This document shows positions 1 through 6,961 of a stretch of DNA of 8,317 bases, piece by piece. How positions within the stretch are numbered: position 1 is the stretch's first letter; each line of letters begins with the position of its first letter. The DNA is taken from NCBI GenBank assembly GCA_013824905.1, contig PNOO01000103.1, positions 1 to 8,317 on the forward strand, given 5' to 3'. The position numbers and the translations under genes are program-made. The stretch is from Syntrophus sp. (in: bacteria) (GTDB lineage: Bacteria; Desulfobacterota; Syntrophia; Syntrophales; UBA5619). The notes under the pieces are model-generated. The model did no database searches, was not told where the DNA came from, and was given only the letters and a program-made list of their open reading frames with translations.

Positions 1-1265
1 AACGCCTCTGCCGGATCAAGGTGGGAAGCCCGCCAGGAGGGATAAATCGTCGAGATAAAGCTGATCAGCATCGTGCCTGCGATGATGATCCCCACATCAC
101 CGAAGTTCACTTGCGAGGGCAGCTCGCTCAAGTAGTAGACGTCCCCGGGGAGGATCTTGAAACCGAAGAGCTTCTCAACGAAACGGGAGAGGGCCTCCAG
201 ATTGAAGGCCACGGCCAGTCCCACGAGACTGCCGGAAAGGGTGCCGACTGCCCCTACGATGAGTCCCTGGAAAATGAAGATCTTCATGATCCCCGCCCGG
301 GTGGCGCCCATCGTTTTCAGGATGGCAATGTCCTTATTCTTTTCCATGACGATCATGATGAGCGCGCTGATGATATTGAACGCCGCGACCAGGACGATCA
401 GGGAGAGGATGATGAACATCACCCGTTTCTCGAGTTTCAACGCCGAGAAGAGGTTTTTGTTCATCTCCATCCAGTTTCGGCCCCAATAAGGGTAACCGAG
501 CTTACTTTCGATCGATTTTGCAATCTTGTCTGCCTTGTAGATATCGTCTACCCGGATCTCGATGCCTGTGACGAGGTTGCCCATATTCAGGAACTCCTGA
601 CAGGTCTTCAGGGAGATATAGGCGAGCGTCGAGTCGTATTCGTAAAAACCGGACTCGAAGATACCCACCACGACAAAAGGCTTCATCCTCGGGACCATAC
701 CCATTGGCGTTGAGACGCCGGAAGGCGAGACGATATGGACCGTTTCAAAGAGAAACACCCCTAGGTTTTTCGCCAGCTCGCGACCGATGATGATCCCTGG
801 GAGATCGGAATGCTCAGGCCTCAGGCCGGGGATATCCCGTACCCCATCCCGGAGATATTCCAACTTTCCCTCCCGGAACTTCCCCAGATTGATGACCTTC
901 AGGGCGTCTTCCAGGGAGAGGCCCCTGAGGACGATGCCGGTCACATTGTTCCCGTTTTTCAGCATCGCTTGGCTGTAGATGAAAGGTGTGGCGGCCAGGA
1001 CGCCGGGGACCTGGGCCACTTTCTGCATCACCAAGGGATGATTGCGCATCCCGCCGCCGTGCTCCATCACGATGACATGGGAATTGATCCCCAGGATCTT
1101 GGCGCGCAGATCGGTTTCAAAACCGTTCATTACAGCGATGACGATGATCAGGGCTGCGACGCCCAAAAAGATCCCGGCAATCGAGATGAAGGTGATGATT
1201 GAAACGAAAACCTGTTTCCGTCTGGCCCTGAGGTAGCGCAGGCCGATGAAAAGTTCATAGGACAT
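1..1265 (-). CDS. lolC: LolC/LolE-family lipoprotein-releasing ABC transporter permease (3' end cut by window edge)
   Basis: This is the inner-membrane permease of the LolCDE type, which releases lipoproteins from the inner membrane for transfer to LolA, using the LolD ATPase. I translated the whole minus frame from ATG at 1265 and found 421 codons with no stop. The layout is the family's: a short cytoplasmic start, TM1 at about residues 20-46 followed by MNGFE, a large periplasmic domain (about 47-281), then TM2 (282-308), TM3 (329-352) and TM4 (392-410). The conserved cytoplasmic segment EKNKDIAILKTMGAT follows TM2. The last visible residues, LDPAEA, match the usual family ending, so only a few residues should be missing. 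The start codon shares one base with the lysS stop, suggesting translational coupling. A lolD ATPase gene would be expected next, to the left. LolC and LolE cannot be told apart here; many deltaproteobacteria have a single such permease. Confidence 0.92.
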   Translation of the reverse strand, partial: MSYELFIGLRYLRARRKQVFVSIITFISIAGIFLGVAALIIVIAVMNGFETDLRAKILGINSHVIVMEHGGGMRNHPLVMQKVAQVPGVLAATPFIYSQAMLKNGNNVTGIVLRGLSLEDALKVINLGKFREGKLEYLRDGVRDIPGLRPEHSDLPGIIIGRELAKNLGVFLFETVHIVSPSGVSTPMGMVPRMKPFVVVGIFESGFYEYDSTLAYISLKTCQEFLNMGNLVTGIEIRVDDIYKADKIAKSIESKLGYPYWGRNWMEMNKNLFSALKLEKRVMFIILSLIVLVAAFNIISALIMIVMEKNKDIAILKTMGATRAGIMKIFIFQGLIVGAVGTLSGSLVGLAVAFNLEALSRFVEKLFGFKILPGDVYYLSELPSQVNFGDVGIIIAGTMLISFISTIYPSWRASHLDPAEA

Positions 1266-2797
1266 CAGTGATCCGTTTCCGCTGTTTTGATAACTGCCGA
1301 TTCATCTCTGAGGGCTTCCCTGGTCCGGAGGAGCGGGAAGAGGATGACGTCCCGGATCGAGGCGGAATCGGTGAAGAGCATGACCAGCCGGTCGATCCCG
1401 ATCCCTTCACCCGCTGTCGGCGGCATCCCGCACTCGAGGGCGCCGATGTAGTCCTCATCCATCTCATGAGCCTCCAGGTCGCCGGCCTCTCTCTCCTTGA
1501 GCTGCATTTCGAAGCGTTTTCTCTGGTCGACGGGGTCGTTAAGCTCGGAGAAGGCATTGGCGATCTCCTTTCCGCAAATGTAAAGCTCGAAGCGATCGAC
1601 AATGGAGGGATCTATTGCGTTCCGCCGGGAGAGAGGCGATACATCCACGGGGTAGTGGGTGACAAAGGTCGGCTGAATGAGCTTTGCCTCAACCGTCTCT
1701 TCAAAGACGGCCATCAGCACCTTACCGGGGGGATCGCTTTGCTTTACCTCGATCCCCAACTTTCGCGCATGGTCGGCCATCTGCTCTCCGTCGTCGAGGA
1801 GCGCCGCCGGGACACCACCCATCTCGATCACCGCATCCCGCACCGTGACCCGTCTCCATGGCGGTGTCAGGTCGATTGCATTCCCCTGATAGCTTAACGT
1901 GAGGGACCCGGAAATATTCCGGCTGACATAGGTGATAAGTTCTTCGGTCATCGCCATCAGATCCTCGTAAGTCGCGTAGGCCTGGTAGAACTCCATCATC
2001 GTGAATTCGGGATTGTGGAAGGTGGAGATCCCCTCATTACGGAAGTTCCTGTTGATCTCGAATACCCGTTCCATTCCGCCGGTGATCAGGCGCTTGAGGT
2101 AGAGTTCCGGAGCGATTCGGAGAAAGAGGTTCATTCCCAGGGCGTTGTGATAGGTCTTGAAGGGACGGGCGACGGCGCCGCCGGCCCGGGGTTGCATCAT
2201 CGGGGTCTCCACTTCGAGGAAGTCCCGTTCTTCCATGAAACGACGGATGAGGCTGATGATCCGGCTCCGCTTGTGGAAAACATCGCGGACCTCCGGATTC
2301 ACGATGAGATCGAGGTGACGCTGACGGTATCGGATTTCGACATCCGTCAGGCCGTGCCATTTCTCCGGTAGAGGCCGGATCGCTTTGGAGAGCAGACGGA
2401 GGCCGTTCTCCTCCACGTCGATGGTCAATTCGCCGGTTTTTGTCTTAAAGACCCGACCGGCGACCCAGACGATGTCGCCGATGTCAAGTTTCTTGAAAAG
2501 CGAGAATCCCTTTTCCCCCAAATGATTTTTCCGGAGGAAGGCCTGGAGCAGCCCTTTGCGATCCCGGATGCTGATGAAGGCGCCCTTTCCGAAGTCTCGA
2601 ACGGCCATTATCCGACCAGCGAGGGTGAAGCGTTCCGTCACTTTTTCCAGCGCTTCGTGGTCAAGCAAGCCGAACCGTTCGCAGATTGCGGCCGTCGTTT
2701 CCCCGACGCGGACATCGTTGGGGTAGAGATCGATTCCGTCTTCCTTCAGAGAATCGATCTTTTCCCGGCGTTTTTTCAAAAGTTCACTTTCTTCCAT
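1265..2797 (-). CDS. lysS: Lysine--tRNA ligase, class II
   Basis: This cytoplasmic enzyme charges tRNA-Lys with lysine using ATP. The 510-residue length is typical of bacterial class II LysRS. An N-terminal OB-fold anticodon-binding domain occupies about residues 58-137 (begins FTLAGRIMAVRDFGKGAFIS). Class II catalytic motifs follow: motif 1 around 190-212 (EVETPMMQPRAGGAVARPF), motif 2 around 243-270 with FRNEG and the HNPEFTMMEFY stretch, and motif 3 around 463-491 with GIGIDRLVM and the invariant arginine. The ATG at 2797 is preceded by GGAG about 10 bases upstream and lies about 35 bases below a good promoter. It is the first gene of a unit with lolC, an order well known in deltaproteobacteria. 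The short leader leaves no room for a T-box. Nothing looks truncated or altered. Confidence 0.97.
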   Translation of the reverse strand: MEESELLKKRREKIDSLKEDGIDLYPNDVRVGETTAAICERFGLLDHEALEKVTERFTLAGRIMAVRDFGKGAFISIRDRKGLLQAFLRKNHLGEKGFSLFKKLDIGDIVWVAGRVFKTKTGELTIDVEENGLRLLSKAIRPLPEKWHGLTDVEIRYRQRHLDLIVNPEVRDVFHKRSRIISLIRRFMEERDFLEVETPMMQPRAGGAVARPFKTYHNALGMNLFLRIAPELYLKRLITGGMERVFEINRNFRNEGISTFHNPEFTMMEFYQAYATYEDLMAMTEELITYVSRNISGSLTLSYQGNAIDLTPPWRRVTVRDAVIEMGGVPAALLDDGEQMADHARKLGIEVKQSDPPGKVLMAVFEETVEAKLIQPTFVTHYPVDVSPLSRRNAIDPSIVDRFELYICGKEIANAFSELNDPVDQRKRFEMQLKEREAGDLEAHEMDEDYIGALECGMPPTAGEGIGIDRLVMLFTDSASIRDVILFPLLRTREALRDESAVIKTAETDH

Positions 2798-2838
2798 AAA
2801 TAAACAACTCCGCTGTGTTTCGATATGAAGCGAATTTG

Positions 2839-2865
2839 ATTATATTTTTTTTCGGTATTAGTCAA
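2839..2865 (-). promoter_or_regulatory. Sigma-70-type promoter for lysS-lolC
   Basis: Read on the minus strand, TTGACT (2860-2865) is followed 15 bases later by a perfect TATAAT (2839-2844). The spacer contains a run of eight A. Transcription would start near 2832, giving a leader of about 35 bases before the lysS ATG. The 15-base spacer is shorter than the usual 16-18, but both hexamers are strong. Confidence 0.65.
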
Positions 2866-2920
2866 GCACGAATTGAAGCGGCCGGGCGGCGGGGAGAAGC
2901 CGGTTCCGCACATATTCGCA

Positions 2921-2949
2921 TTGCGGCCGGGAGGCAACTTGTGTATGAT
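2921..2949 (+). promoter_or_regulatory. Sigma-70-type promoter for ssb
   Basis: TTGCGG (2921-2926) and TATGAT (2944-2949) are separated by exactly 17 bases. Transcription would begin near 2956 and leave a leader of about 114 bases before ssb. It diverges from the lysS promoter, about 55 bases away. The GC-rich -35 is a moderate match (four of six). Confidence 0.5.
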
Positions 2950-2967
2950 CGATCCGTATAGGGACCC

Positions 2968-3017
2968 CTGTCAGAATTGCGCGATAGGGTAATTCCCCGT
3001 AGGGGCGGTAATGACAG
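2968..3017 (+). other. Potential stem-loop structure in the ssb leader
   Basis: CTGTCA (2968-2973) is complementary to TGACAG (3012-3017), enclosing a second hairpin, CCCC (2995-2998) / GGGG (3002-3005), with loop GTA. A GGG at 2987-2989 could instead pair with CCC at 2995-2997, so two inner folds compete. The element ends about 52 bases before the ssb start. A regulatory function is not shown by the sequence alone; I know of no named leader family that matches. Confidence 0.35.
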
Positions 3018-3069
3018 AGGGATTGGATGTTCTGGACTCATAACGCGGTGTTTTAGAAAGGGGGAGGGT

Positions 3070-3486
3070 ATGATTAACAAGGCAATCCTGGTGGGCAGGC
3101 TGGGAAAGGATCCGGAAGTGAGGTACACGCCGGACGGCATGATGATAACCACATTCACCATGGCGACGGATGAGCAGCGGAAAGACAAGAATGGGGAAAG
3201 GGTTAAAACGACCGAGTGGCACCGGATTGTGACCTTCGGAAAATTGGCGGAAATATGCGGAAAGTATCTGACAAAGGGGAAACTGGTATTTGTGGAGGGG
3301 CGGATCAGGACACAGGCTTGGGAGGACAAGGAGGGAAATAAACGTTCCACCACCGAGATCCTCGCCTCAGACATGCGGATGCTCGATTCGAAAGGGCAAA
3401 AGGGAACCGATGCCTCTCAAGAGGAAACCCCACCGCAGCATCCTGGTGCAGATGGGCCTTTGCCCGAGGACGACGTCCCCTTCTAA
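3070..3486 (+). CDS. ssb: Single-stranded DNA-binding protein
   Basis: SSB coats single-stranded DNA during replication, recombination and repair, and recruits partner enzymes through its acidic tail. The 138-residue product has the OB-fold over about residues 1-107, beginning MINKAILVGRLGKDPEVRYT and including the FTMATDE and TEWHRIVTFGKLAE stretches. A short, Gly/Pro/Gln-containing linker follows, then the acidic tip EDDVPF, equivalent to the canonical DDIPF partner-binding tip. The ATG at 3070 follows a purine-rich Shine-Dalgarno (GGGGGAGG) and matches the usual family N-terminus. The frame stays open upstream to about 2977, but that extension has no SSB-like sequence and would disturb the first strand of the OB-fold. 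The gene has its own promoter and leader and converges with tatA. Confidence 0.96.
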   Translation: MINKAILVGRLGKDPEVRYTPDGMMITTFTMATDEQRKDKNGERVKTTEWHRIVTFGKLAEICGKYLTKGKLVFVEGRIRTQAWEDKEGNKRSTTEILASDMRMLDSKGQKGTDASQEETPPQHPGADGPLPEDDVPF

Positions 3487-3505
3487 AAGGGGATCAGGGC
3501 TTTTT
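3477..3505 (+). terminator. Weak terminator-like hairpin at the ssb end, between convergent ssb and tatA
   Basis: CCCCTT (3477-3482) pairs with AAGGGG (3487-3492) around the loop CTAA, which contains most of the ssb stop codon. A run of five T (3501-3505) follows 8 bases later on the plus strand. The separation makes it a poor match to a canonical intrinsic terminator. On the minus strand the same hairpin lies just past the tatA stop but has no T-run. Confidence 0.4.
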
Positions 3506-3688
3506 CTCTTCGGTCGTCTTCTCGGCAGTGGGTGTGACGTCGATTTCGTTCGGCTCGCGGGTGGCCTTCTTGAAGTTTTTGATGCCCCGGCCAAGCGCAC
3601 TGCCGATCTCGGGGAGTTTACCGGCGCCGAAGATGATCAGGATGATCACCAAGATGACCAGCAGTTCAGGCATGCCTATTCCAAACAT
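3494..3688 (-). CDS. tatA: Twin-arginine translocase subunit TatA/E
   Basis: TatA oligomerises in the inner membrane with TatBC and forms the pathway through which folded twin-arginine proteins, often cofactor-bearing redox enzymes, are exported. The 64-residue protein has the standard plan: a short N-terminus, a transmembrane helix at about 7-20 (ELLVILVIILIIF), the FG hinge at 20-21, then the amphipathic helix GKLPEIGSALGRGIKNFKKA and a short charged tail. The invariant Phe-Gly pair and the LPE segment are present. Length favours TatA/E over TatB. The ATG at 3688 has AGAGG about 10 bases upstream. tatB and tatC are not next to it, so an orphan tatA is likely here, as in many deltaproteobacteria. 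It has its own promoter below rodZ. Confidence 0.93.
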   Translation of the reverse strand: MFGIGMPELLVILVIILIIFGAGKLPEIGSALGRGIKNFKKATREPNEIDVTPTAEKTTEEKKP

Positions 3689-3724
3689 GATTTTATAACC
3701 TCTTTCTTGTTTTTCTTGTCCATG

Positions 3725-3753
3725 ATCTTAGACCATCGACAGGCTGTTGTCAA
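3725..3753 (-). promoter_or_regulatory. Sigma-70-type promoter for tatA
   Basis: On the minus strand, a perfect TTGACA (3748-3753) and TAAGAT (3725-3730) are separated by exactly 17 bases. The start would be near 3718, about 30 bases above the tatA ATG. This is the best promoter match in the window and implies that tatA is transcribed independently of rodZ. Confidence 0.7.
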
Positions 3754-3837
3754 ACGGTAACTTCCGATAGGACTTTTTTCGAAATTGCCCGGGATCCAAG
3801 GCTTTCTAAATAAACAAATGAAAGAGTATCGACTTCT

Positions 3838-4728
3838 TCAGGGCGATCTCTTCTCCTGTGTCTTTTCGGGCAGGCGTATATGGATGACCTGCCCCTGTTT
3901 CCCCAGGTTTTCCAGTGGCTTTCCCTGAAAAATCAAGTTGATTCCCCCTGCGTTACCGATGTCGAGCAGAAAAGAGTCGGAGGCCATCCGCTCGATCCTA
4001 TCTCCCGGCTTGAGGAGGAGCTGATAGGAGGGATTCCGGTCTTCCGTCATCCTAACCCAAGTCAGTTCTTTAGCCTCTATGACGAGGTGGAGCTTTTTCC
4101 CGGATGTGGATACGGCCGGGGGAAGGGCGGCAGACACGGCAGGGACAGGGGCTGTCTTCGTTGCCGCCGGGATGGGTGGGACGGTTGACAGGGATTCCGC
4201 GACAGTATTGGTCTGTGCTGACGATGGCGTCTTGACGGATGGTGCAGGAACGACCTGCGTCGGTGGAGCCAATTCGCTAATTTTTGCCGGGGAATCGGGG
4301 TTTCCGGATTGATCATACAGAAAAACGGCATAGACCAGAACACCGGCGACGATCACGGCGGCCAGGGTCCCAAAAAGGAACCGGTATCGACGGCCGTCTT
4401 CCGGCCAGGGTTTCTGAACCTCCATCTCCTCACGCGGCGGGGTCAAACCTTCCATGTGCTTTTCATATCGGTCGAGGATGGGCTTTTCATCGACCCCGAC
4501 GACCTGGGCGTATTCCCGAATGAAATTCCTCGTATAGACGGGGGGCGGAAGACGGTCGAAATCGTAGTTCTCCAACGCGTCGAGGTTGATCCTGCTGACC
4601 CGCGTCGCAATAAAGACATCTTTCAGGGAAAGGCCCCGGGCCTCCCGGGCGGACTTCAAATTCGTCACGGTCTCGCGTGGGAGCTCAGGCGTCTTCGCCG
4701 CTGCCGGAATTTCCATTTTCTCATTCAT
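3838..4728 (-). CDS. rodZ: RodZ-like protein: cytoplasmic helix-turn-helix, one TM segment, C-terminal DUF4115-type domain
   Basis: RodZ-type proteins span the inner membrane and link the MreB cytoskeleton to the cell-wall elongation machinery. In this 296-residue product, an Xre/HTH_25-type domain lies at about 20-90 (LKSAREARGLSLKDVFIATR; YTRNFIREYAQVVGVD). A basic stretch (DGRRYRF) and one transmembrane helix at about 117-138 follow, giving N-in topology. A low-complexity linker rich in Pro, Ala, Thr and Ser covers about 145-209. A C-terminal beta-rich domain (about 211-288, with IEAKELTWVRMTED and LKPGDRIERMA) resembles DUF4115. The ATG at 4728 has GGGGGGA upstream; ATG at 4716 is a possible alternative. 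No mreB or other cell-shape gene is in view, so the specific role rests on domain order. I saw no convincing promoter in the 197 bases up to suhB. Confidence 0.85.
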   Translation of the reverse strand: MNEKMEIPAAAKTPELPRETVTNLKSAREARGLSLKDVFIATRVSRINLDALENYDFDRLPPPVYTRNFIREYAQVVGVDEKPILDRYEKHMEGLTPPREEMEVQKPWPEDGRRYRFLFGTLAAVIVAGVLVYAVFLYDQSGNPDSPAKISELAPPTQVVPAPSVKTPSSAQTNTVAESLSTVPPIPAATKTAPVPAVSAALPPAVSTSGKKLHLVIEAKELTWVRMTEDRNPSYQLLLKPGDRIERMASDSFLLDIGNAGGINLIFQGKPLENLGKQGQVIHIRLPEKTQEKRSP

Positions 4729-4925
4729 TGCATGAAATCCCCCCGTAAGCTATAGATACGATTAGCACCATTTAAGCGACCGTGCAACAGTAAAGATGAA
4801 GGTGGTCCCGGCGGCGGAAAATTTGGACTGGTATTTTACCCGGTTTTGTGCTGGCATGATCGCCAATACGGGGAGGGGAATACGGAGGTTAGATTCCCTG
4901 CCCATTCCAATTGGATGGTGCGAAG

Positions 4926-5726
4926 ATGAAAGTCATGAACGATTACCGGCAGTTCCTCGCAACGGTCAGCGTTGAGGCGGGGGGGCTGCTCAGGGAGAGA
5001 TTTAACGACAGCCATAAGGTTCGGTACAAGGGGGAGATCAATCTGGTGACAGAGGCAGATCTGCTCTCCGAGACGCTCATCACGGAACGGATCCGTCGGT
5101 CCTTCCCCGGACACGATATCCTGACGGAAGAGTCGCCCGAAACGACGAATGGTTCCCGCTTCCGGTGGATCATCGATCCCCTGGACGGAACGACGAACTA
5201 TTTCCACGGCTACCCGATCTTCTGCATCTCCATCGCCCTCGAAGTGGAGGGAGAGATTCTCTTGGGCGCCGTCTACAATCCGATGTTGAAGGAGCTGTTC
5301 GTGGCGGAGAAGGGGGAGGGCGCCTCTCTCAATGGGAGCCGTCTGTCCGTCTCCCGGACGGCGGATCTCAACAGAGGGCTTCTTGCGACCGGTTTCCCCT
5401 ATGACCTCCGGGAGGACAGGAACAACAACGTGAATTACTTCAGGGCGCTGGCCATGAGTGCTCAAGCGGTCCGCCGGTCCGGCTCGGCAGCCCTCGATCT
5501 GGCTTACTTGGCGGCGGGTCGCTTCGACGGTTTCTGGGAACTGAAACTCATGCCCTGGGATACCGCAGCCGGCTGGTTACTCGTTACCGAGGCGGGTGGC
5601 GTCGTTACCGACCTCTGTGGCGGGCCTTACGGGCTTCTCTGCCCCCATATCCTGGCAGGCAATGGCTTTATCAACGGTGAGTTGCTCCGCGTCATCGCCA
5701 ATACCGATCCTCTCTACACGCCATAA
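4926..5726 (+). CDS. suhB: Inositol-monophosphatase family phosphatase (SuhB-like)
   Basis: Members of this Mg-dependent, lithium-sensitive phosphatase family hydrolyse myo-inositol 1-phosphate or related small phosphates; some act on fructose-1,6-bisphosphate or PAP. The 266-residue length is typical. Metal ligands are visible: Glu in TEES (about 67-70), the motif DPLDGTTNYFHG (84-95), and WDTAAG (211-216) with its catalytic Asp. VTEAD (41-45) and the SGSAALDLAYLAAGR segment (185-199) are also family hallmarks. ATG at 4926 is chosen; its Shine-Dalgarno (GGATGG) is weak, and ATG at 4935 is nearly as good. A stronger GGAGG near 4884 has no suitable start codon nearby. It is a single-gene unit ended by a clear terminator. 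The substrate cannot be told from sequence; the name SuhB is by similarity. Confidence 0.92.
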   Translation: MKVMNDYRQFLATVSVEAGGLLRERFNDSHKVRYKGEINLVTEADLLSETLITERIRRSFPGHDILTEESPETTNGSRFRWIIDPLDGTTNYFHGYPIFCISIALEVEGEILLGAVYNPMLKELFVAEKGEGASLNGSRLSVSRTADLNRGLLATGFPYDLREDRNNNVNYFRALAMSAQAVRRSGSAALDLAYLAAGRFDGFWELKLMPWDTAAGWLLVTEAGGVVTDLCGGPYGLLCPHILAGNGFINGELLRVIANTDPLYTP

Positions 5727-5781
5727 AACCCATTTGCCTGACTACCCGACGTCCGGACGAAATGATCCGGGTGCTTCCTAT

Positions 5782-5811
5782 CCCCGGAGGGATCCCTCTC
5801 TGGGTTTTTTT
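5782..5811 (+). terminator. Rho-independent terminator of suhB
   Basis: A palindrome GAGGGATCCCTC (5787-5798) is flanked by CCC (5782-5784) and GGG (5802-5804), and seven T follow directly (5805-5811). The last T belongs to the reverse-strand stop codon of yjbQ. There is no T-run on the opposite strand, so it serves suhB rather than yjbQ. TCCGGG (5766-5771) could pair with CCCGGA (5783-5788) and compete with this fold. Confidence 0.75.
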
Positions 5812-6206
5812 CAGCCGGCGGTCAGTCTGACCAGGATCTTTCTCGTTCTCGGCCCGTCGAATTCACAAAAAAATAGTGATTGCCAGGTTCCGAGGACGAG
5901 ATGGCCTTCTTTAATGAATACCGTTTGTGACGCCCCGAAAAGCGAGGCCTTGATATGGGCGGCGGCATTACCTTCGGTATGCCGGTACTGGTTGGAAAGG
6001 GGGACGATCCTATCGAGGGCCGCAAGGATATCCCGCGGGACATCCGGGTCGGCATTCTCATTGATTGTAACTGCCGCCGTAGTGTGAGGGATAAAAACCT
6101 GGCAGAGTCCTTCCCTGATCCCGCTTTTCCGAACGCTTTCGGTGACGCGCTCCGTAATATCGATCATCTCACACCGGGTTTGGGTACTGACGGTAAATGT
6201 CGTCAT
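5811..6206 (-). CDS. yjbQ: YjbQ/UPF0047 family protein (secondary thiamine-phosphate synthase family)
   Basis: This is a small soluble protein of the widely conserved YjbQ/UPF0047 family. Some members have been reported to have weak thiamine-phosphate synthase activity; the physiological role is unsettled. The 131-residue product carries the family signatures: FIPHTTAAVTINENADPDV (39-57), YRHTEGNAAAHIKASLFG (74-91) and the end LVLGTWQSLFFCEFDGPR (103-120). His41, His76, His84 and the acidic residues near 50-55 are candidate active-site or metal ligands. ATG at 6206 is preferred because GGAGAG lies five bases upstream; an in-frame GTG at 6224 lies before this site. The start lies 14 bases after the stop of the HD-domain gene, so the two are almost certainly co-transcribed. 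No thi genes are nearby, so a role in thiamine synthesis is not supported by context. Confidence 0.9.
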   Translation of the reverse strand: MTTFTVSTQTRCEMIDITERVTESVRKSGIREGLCQVFIPHTTAAVTINENADPDVPRDILAALDRIVPLSNQYRHTEGNAAAHIKASLFGASQTVFIKEGHLVLGTWQSLFFCEFDGPRTRKILVRLTAG

Positions 6207-6220
6207 GTTTCTCTCCTTTT

Positions 6221-6961
6221 TCACAAATCTGTTAATGCCGCATGGAGCCTTTCACCGATTGTCAGACCGCGGTTGATGAAATCCGGTCCGTAGTCCCTTC
6301 CCGTCGGTGTCCGGAAACTGTCCCGGATCTTCCGGATCCCCTCAAGTCCGGCGAAAAAACGGGGAAGGAGCGTTTGCGGGGGGATATCCTGGGAGGCAAG
6401 CATCGCCCAGAGGGTTTCTGTGAAATTGTCCGGTCCCCAACGGAACTTGTCCGCATCGTAAAGGGCGTCGGAGAGGAGCTGCGCCGCCCGACCGGTCGTA
6501 GCGCGGCAGGGTCGGAAGGCCTCATGGTTGCGGATGGCTCCCGTGATACTTACACGTTCGTCACTCCGAAGCGGAAACGCGATCAGTAGCCTTTCCGCCT
6601 CCTCAGCACCTTTCTTAGCATGTTCCTTCTCTGTCCGTCTGATGTCGTGGAGGATGCCGGCGAGATGGGCGAGAAGGACCAGTCGCCGGATACGATTGTC
6701 AGGGGCCTTGCCTCCCTCCTCGATGAGGATCAGGGCGCCGCTGTCGACGGCCACCTTTTCGACGTGGAGGAGTCCGTGACCAGGGCAGGCGCCCCGTTCG
6801 GTCACGATCCAAAGCCCCTCCTTGATCAGGGGCTCGGCGGTAAACAGTTTCCGGGAGAGAGCCACTTCCCGCTCTTTCTCGAGATAGAAGCGGGGCGTCC
6901 CGACTGCGGCGGCGATCGTCAGGGAAAGACCGATGACCGGGCGGTAGTCATGATCCGGCAA
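6221..6961 (-). CDS. HD-domain phosphohydrolase-like protein
   Basis: HD-domain proteins are metal-dependent phosphohydrolases acting on nucleotides, (p)ppGpp, cyclic dinucleotides or other phosphates. With the start proposed here the protein has 246 residues. An N-terminal segment of about 60 residues has no fold I recognise. The HD core follows: GHGLLHVEKVA (61-71), the HD pair in LAHLAGILHDI (His105-Asp106), NHE (145-147) and DALYDADKF (165-173), giving the H...HD...H...D ligand pattern. No second signalling domain is present, and it is not RelA/SpoT- or dGTPase-like in size. A GTG at 6970 overlaps the strong Shine-Dalgarno GGAGGTGA and is too close to use; TTG at 6961 lies eight bases beyond GGAGG and is chosen. 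The next ATG there is out of frame. It is the first gene of a unit with yjbQ. I do not know its substrate. Confidence 0.82.
   Translation of the reverse strand: MPDHDYRPVIGLSLTIAAAVGTPRFYLEKEREVALSRKLFTAEPLIKEGLWIVTERGACPGHGLLHVEKVAVDSGALILIEEGGKAPDNRIRRLVLLAHLAGILHDIRRTEKEHAKKGAEEAERLLIAFPLRSDERVSITGAIRNHEAFRPCRATTGRAAQLLSDALYDADKFRWGPDNFTETLWAMLASQDIPPQTLLPRFFAGLEGIRKIRDSFRTPTGRDYGPDFINRGLTIGERLHAALTDL

Noticed and set aside
21..713. Long plus-strand open frame opposite the permease gene
   Set aside because: It is antisense to a permease frame that I translated without a stop. The composition is rich in His, Asp and Glu, as typical of shadow frames, and it resembles no family.
2977..3069. 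In-frame upstream extension of ssb
   Set aside because: It has no ATG start with a Shine-Dalgarno, and SSB proteins begin at MINKAILVGR; the extension covers the likely structured leader.
2862..3374. Minus-strand open frame opposite ssb and its leader
   Set aside because: It lies antisense to a well-supported ssb and has no recognisable domain or Shine-Dalgarno.
4749..4787. Promoter for rodZ (TTGCAC with TAATCG, or TATAGC alone)
   Set aside because: The first pair has a -10 that matches only two of six positions, and TATAGC has no -35 at a proper distance.
4911..4925. TTG start for suhB five codons upstream
   Set aside because: No Shine-Dalgarno is correctly spaced from it, and ATG at 4926 follows directly.
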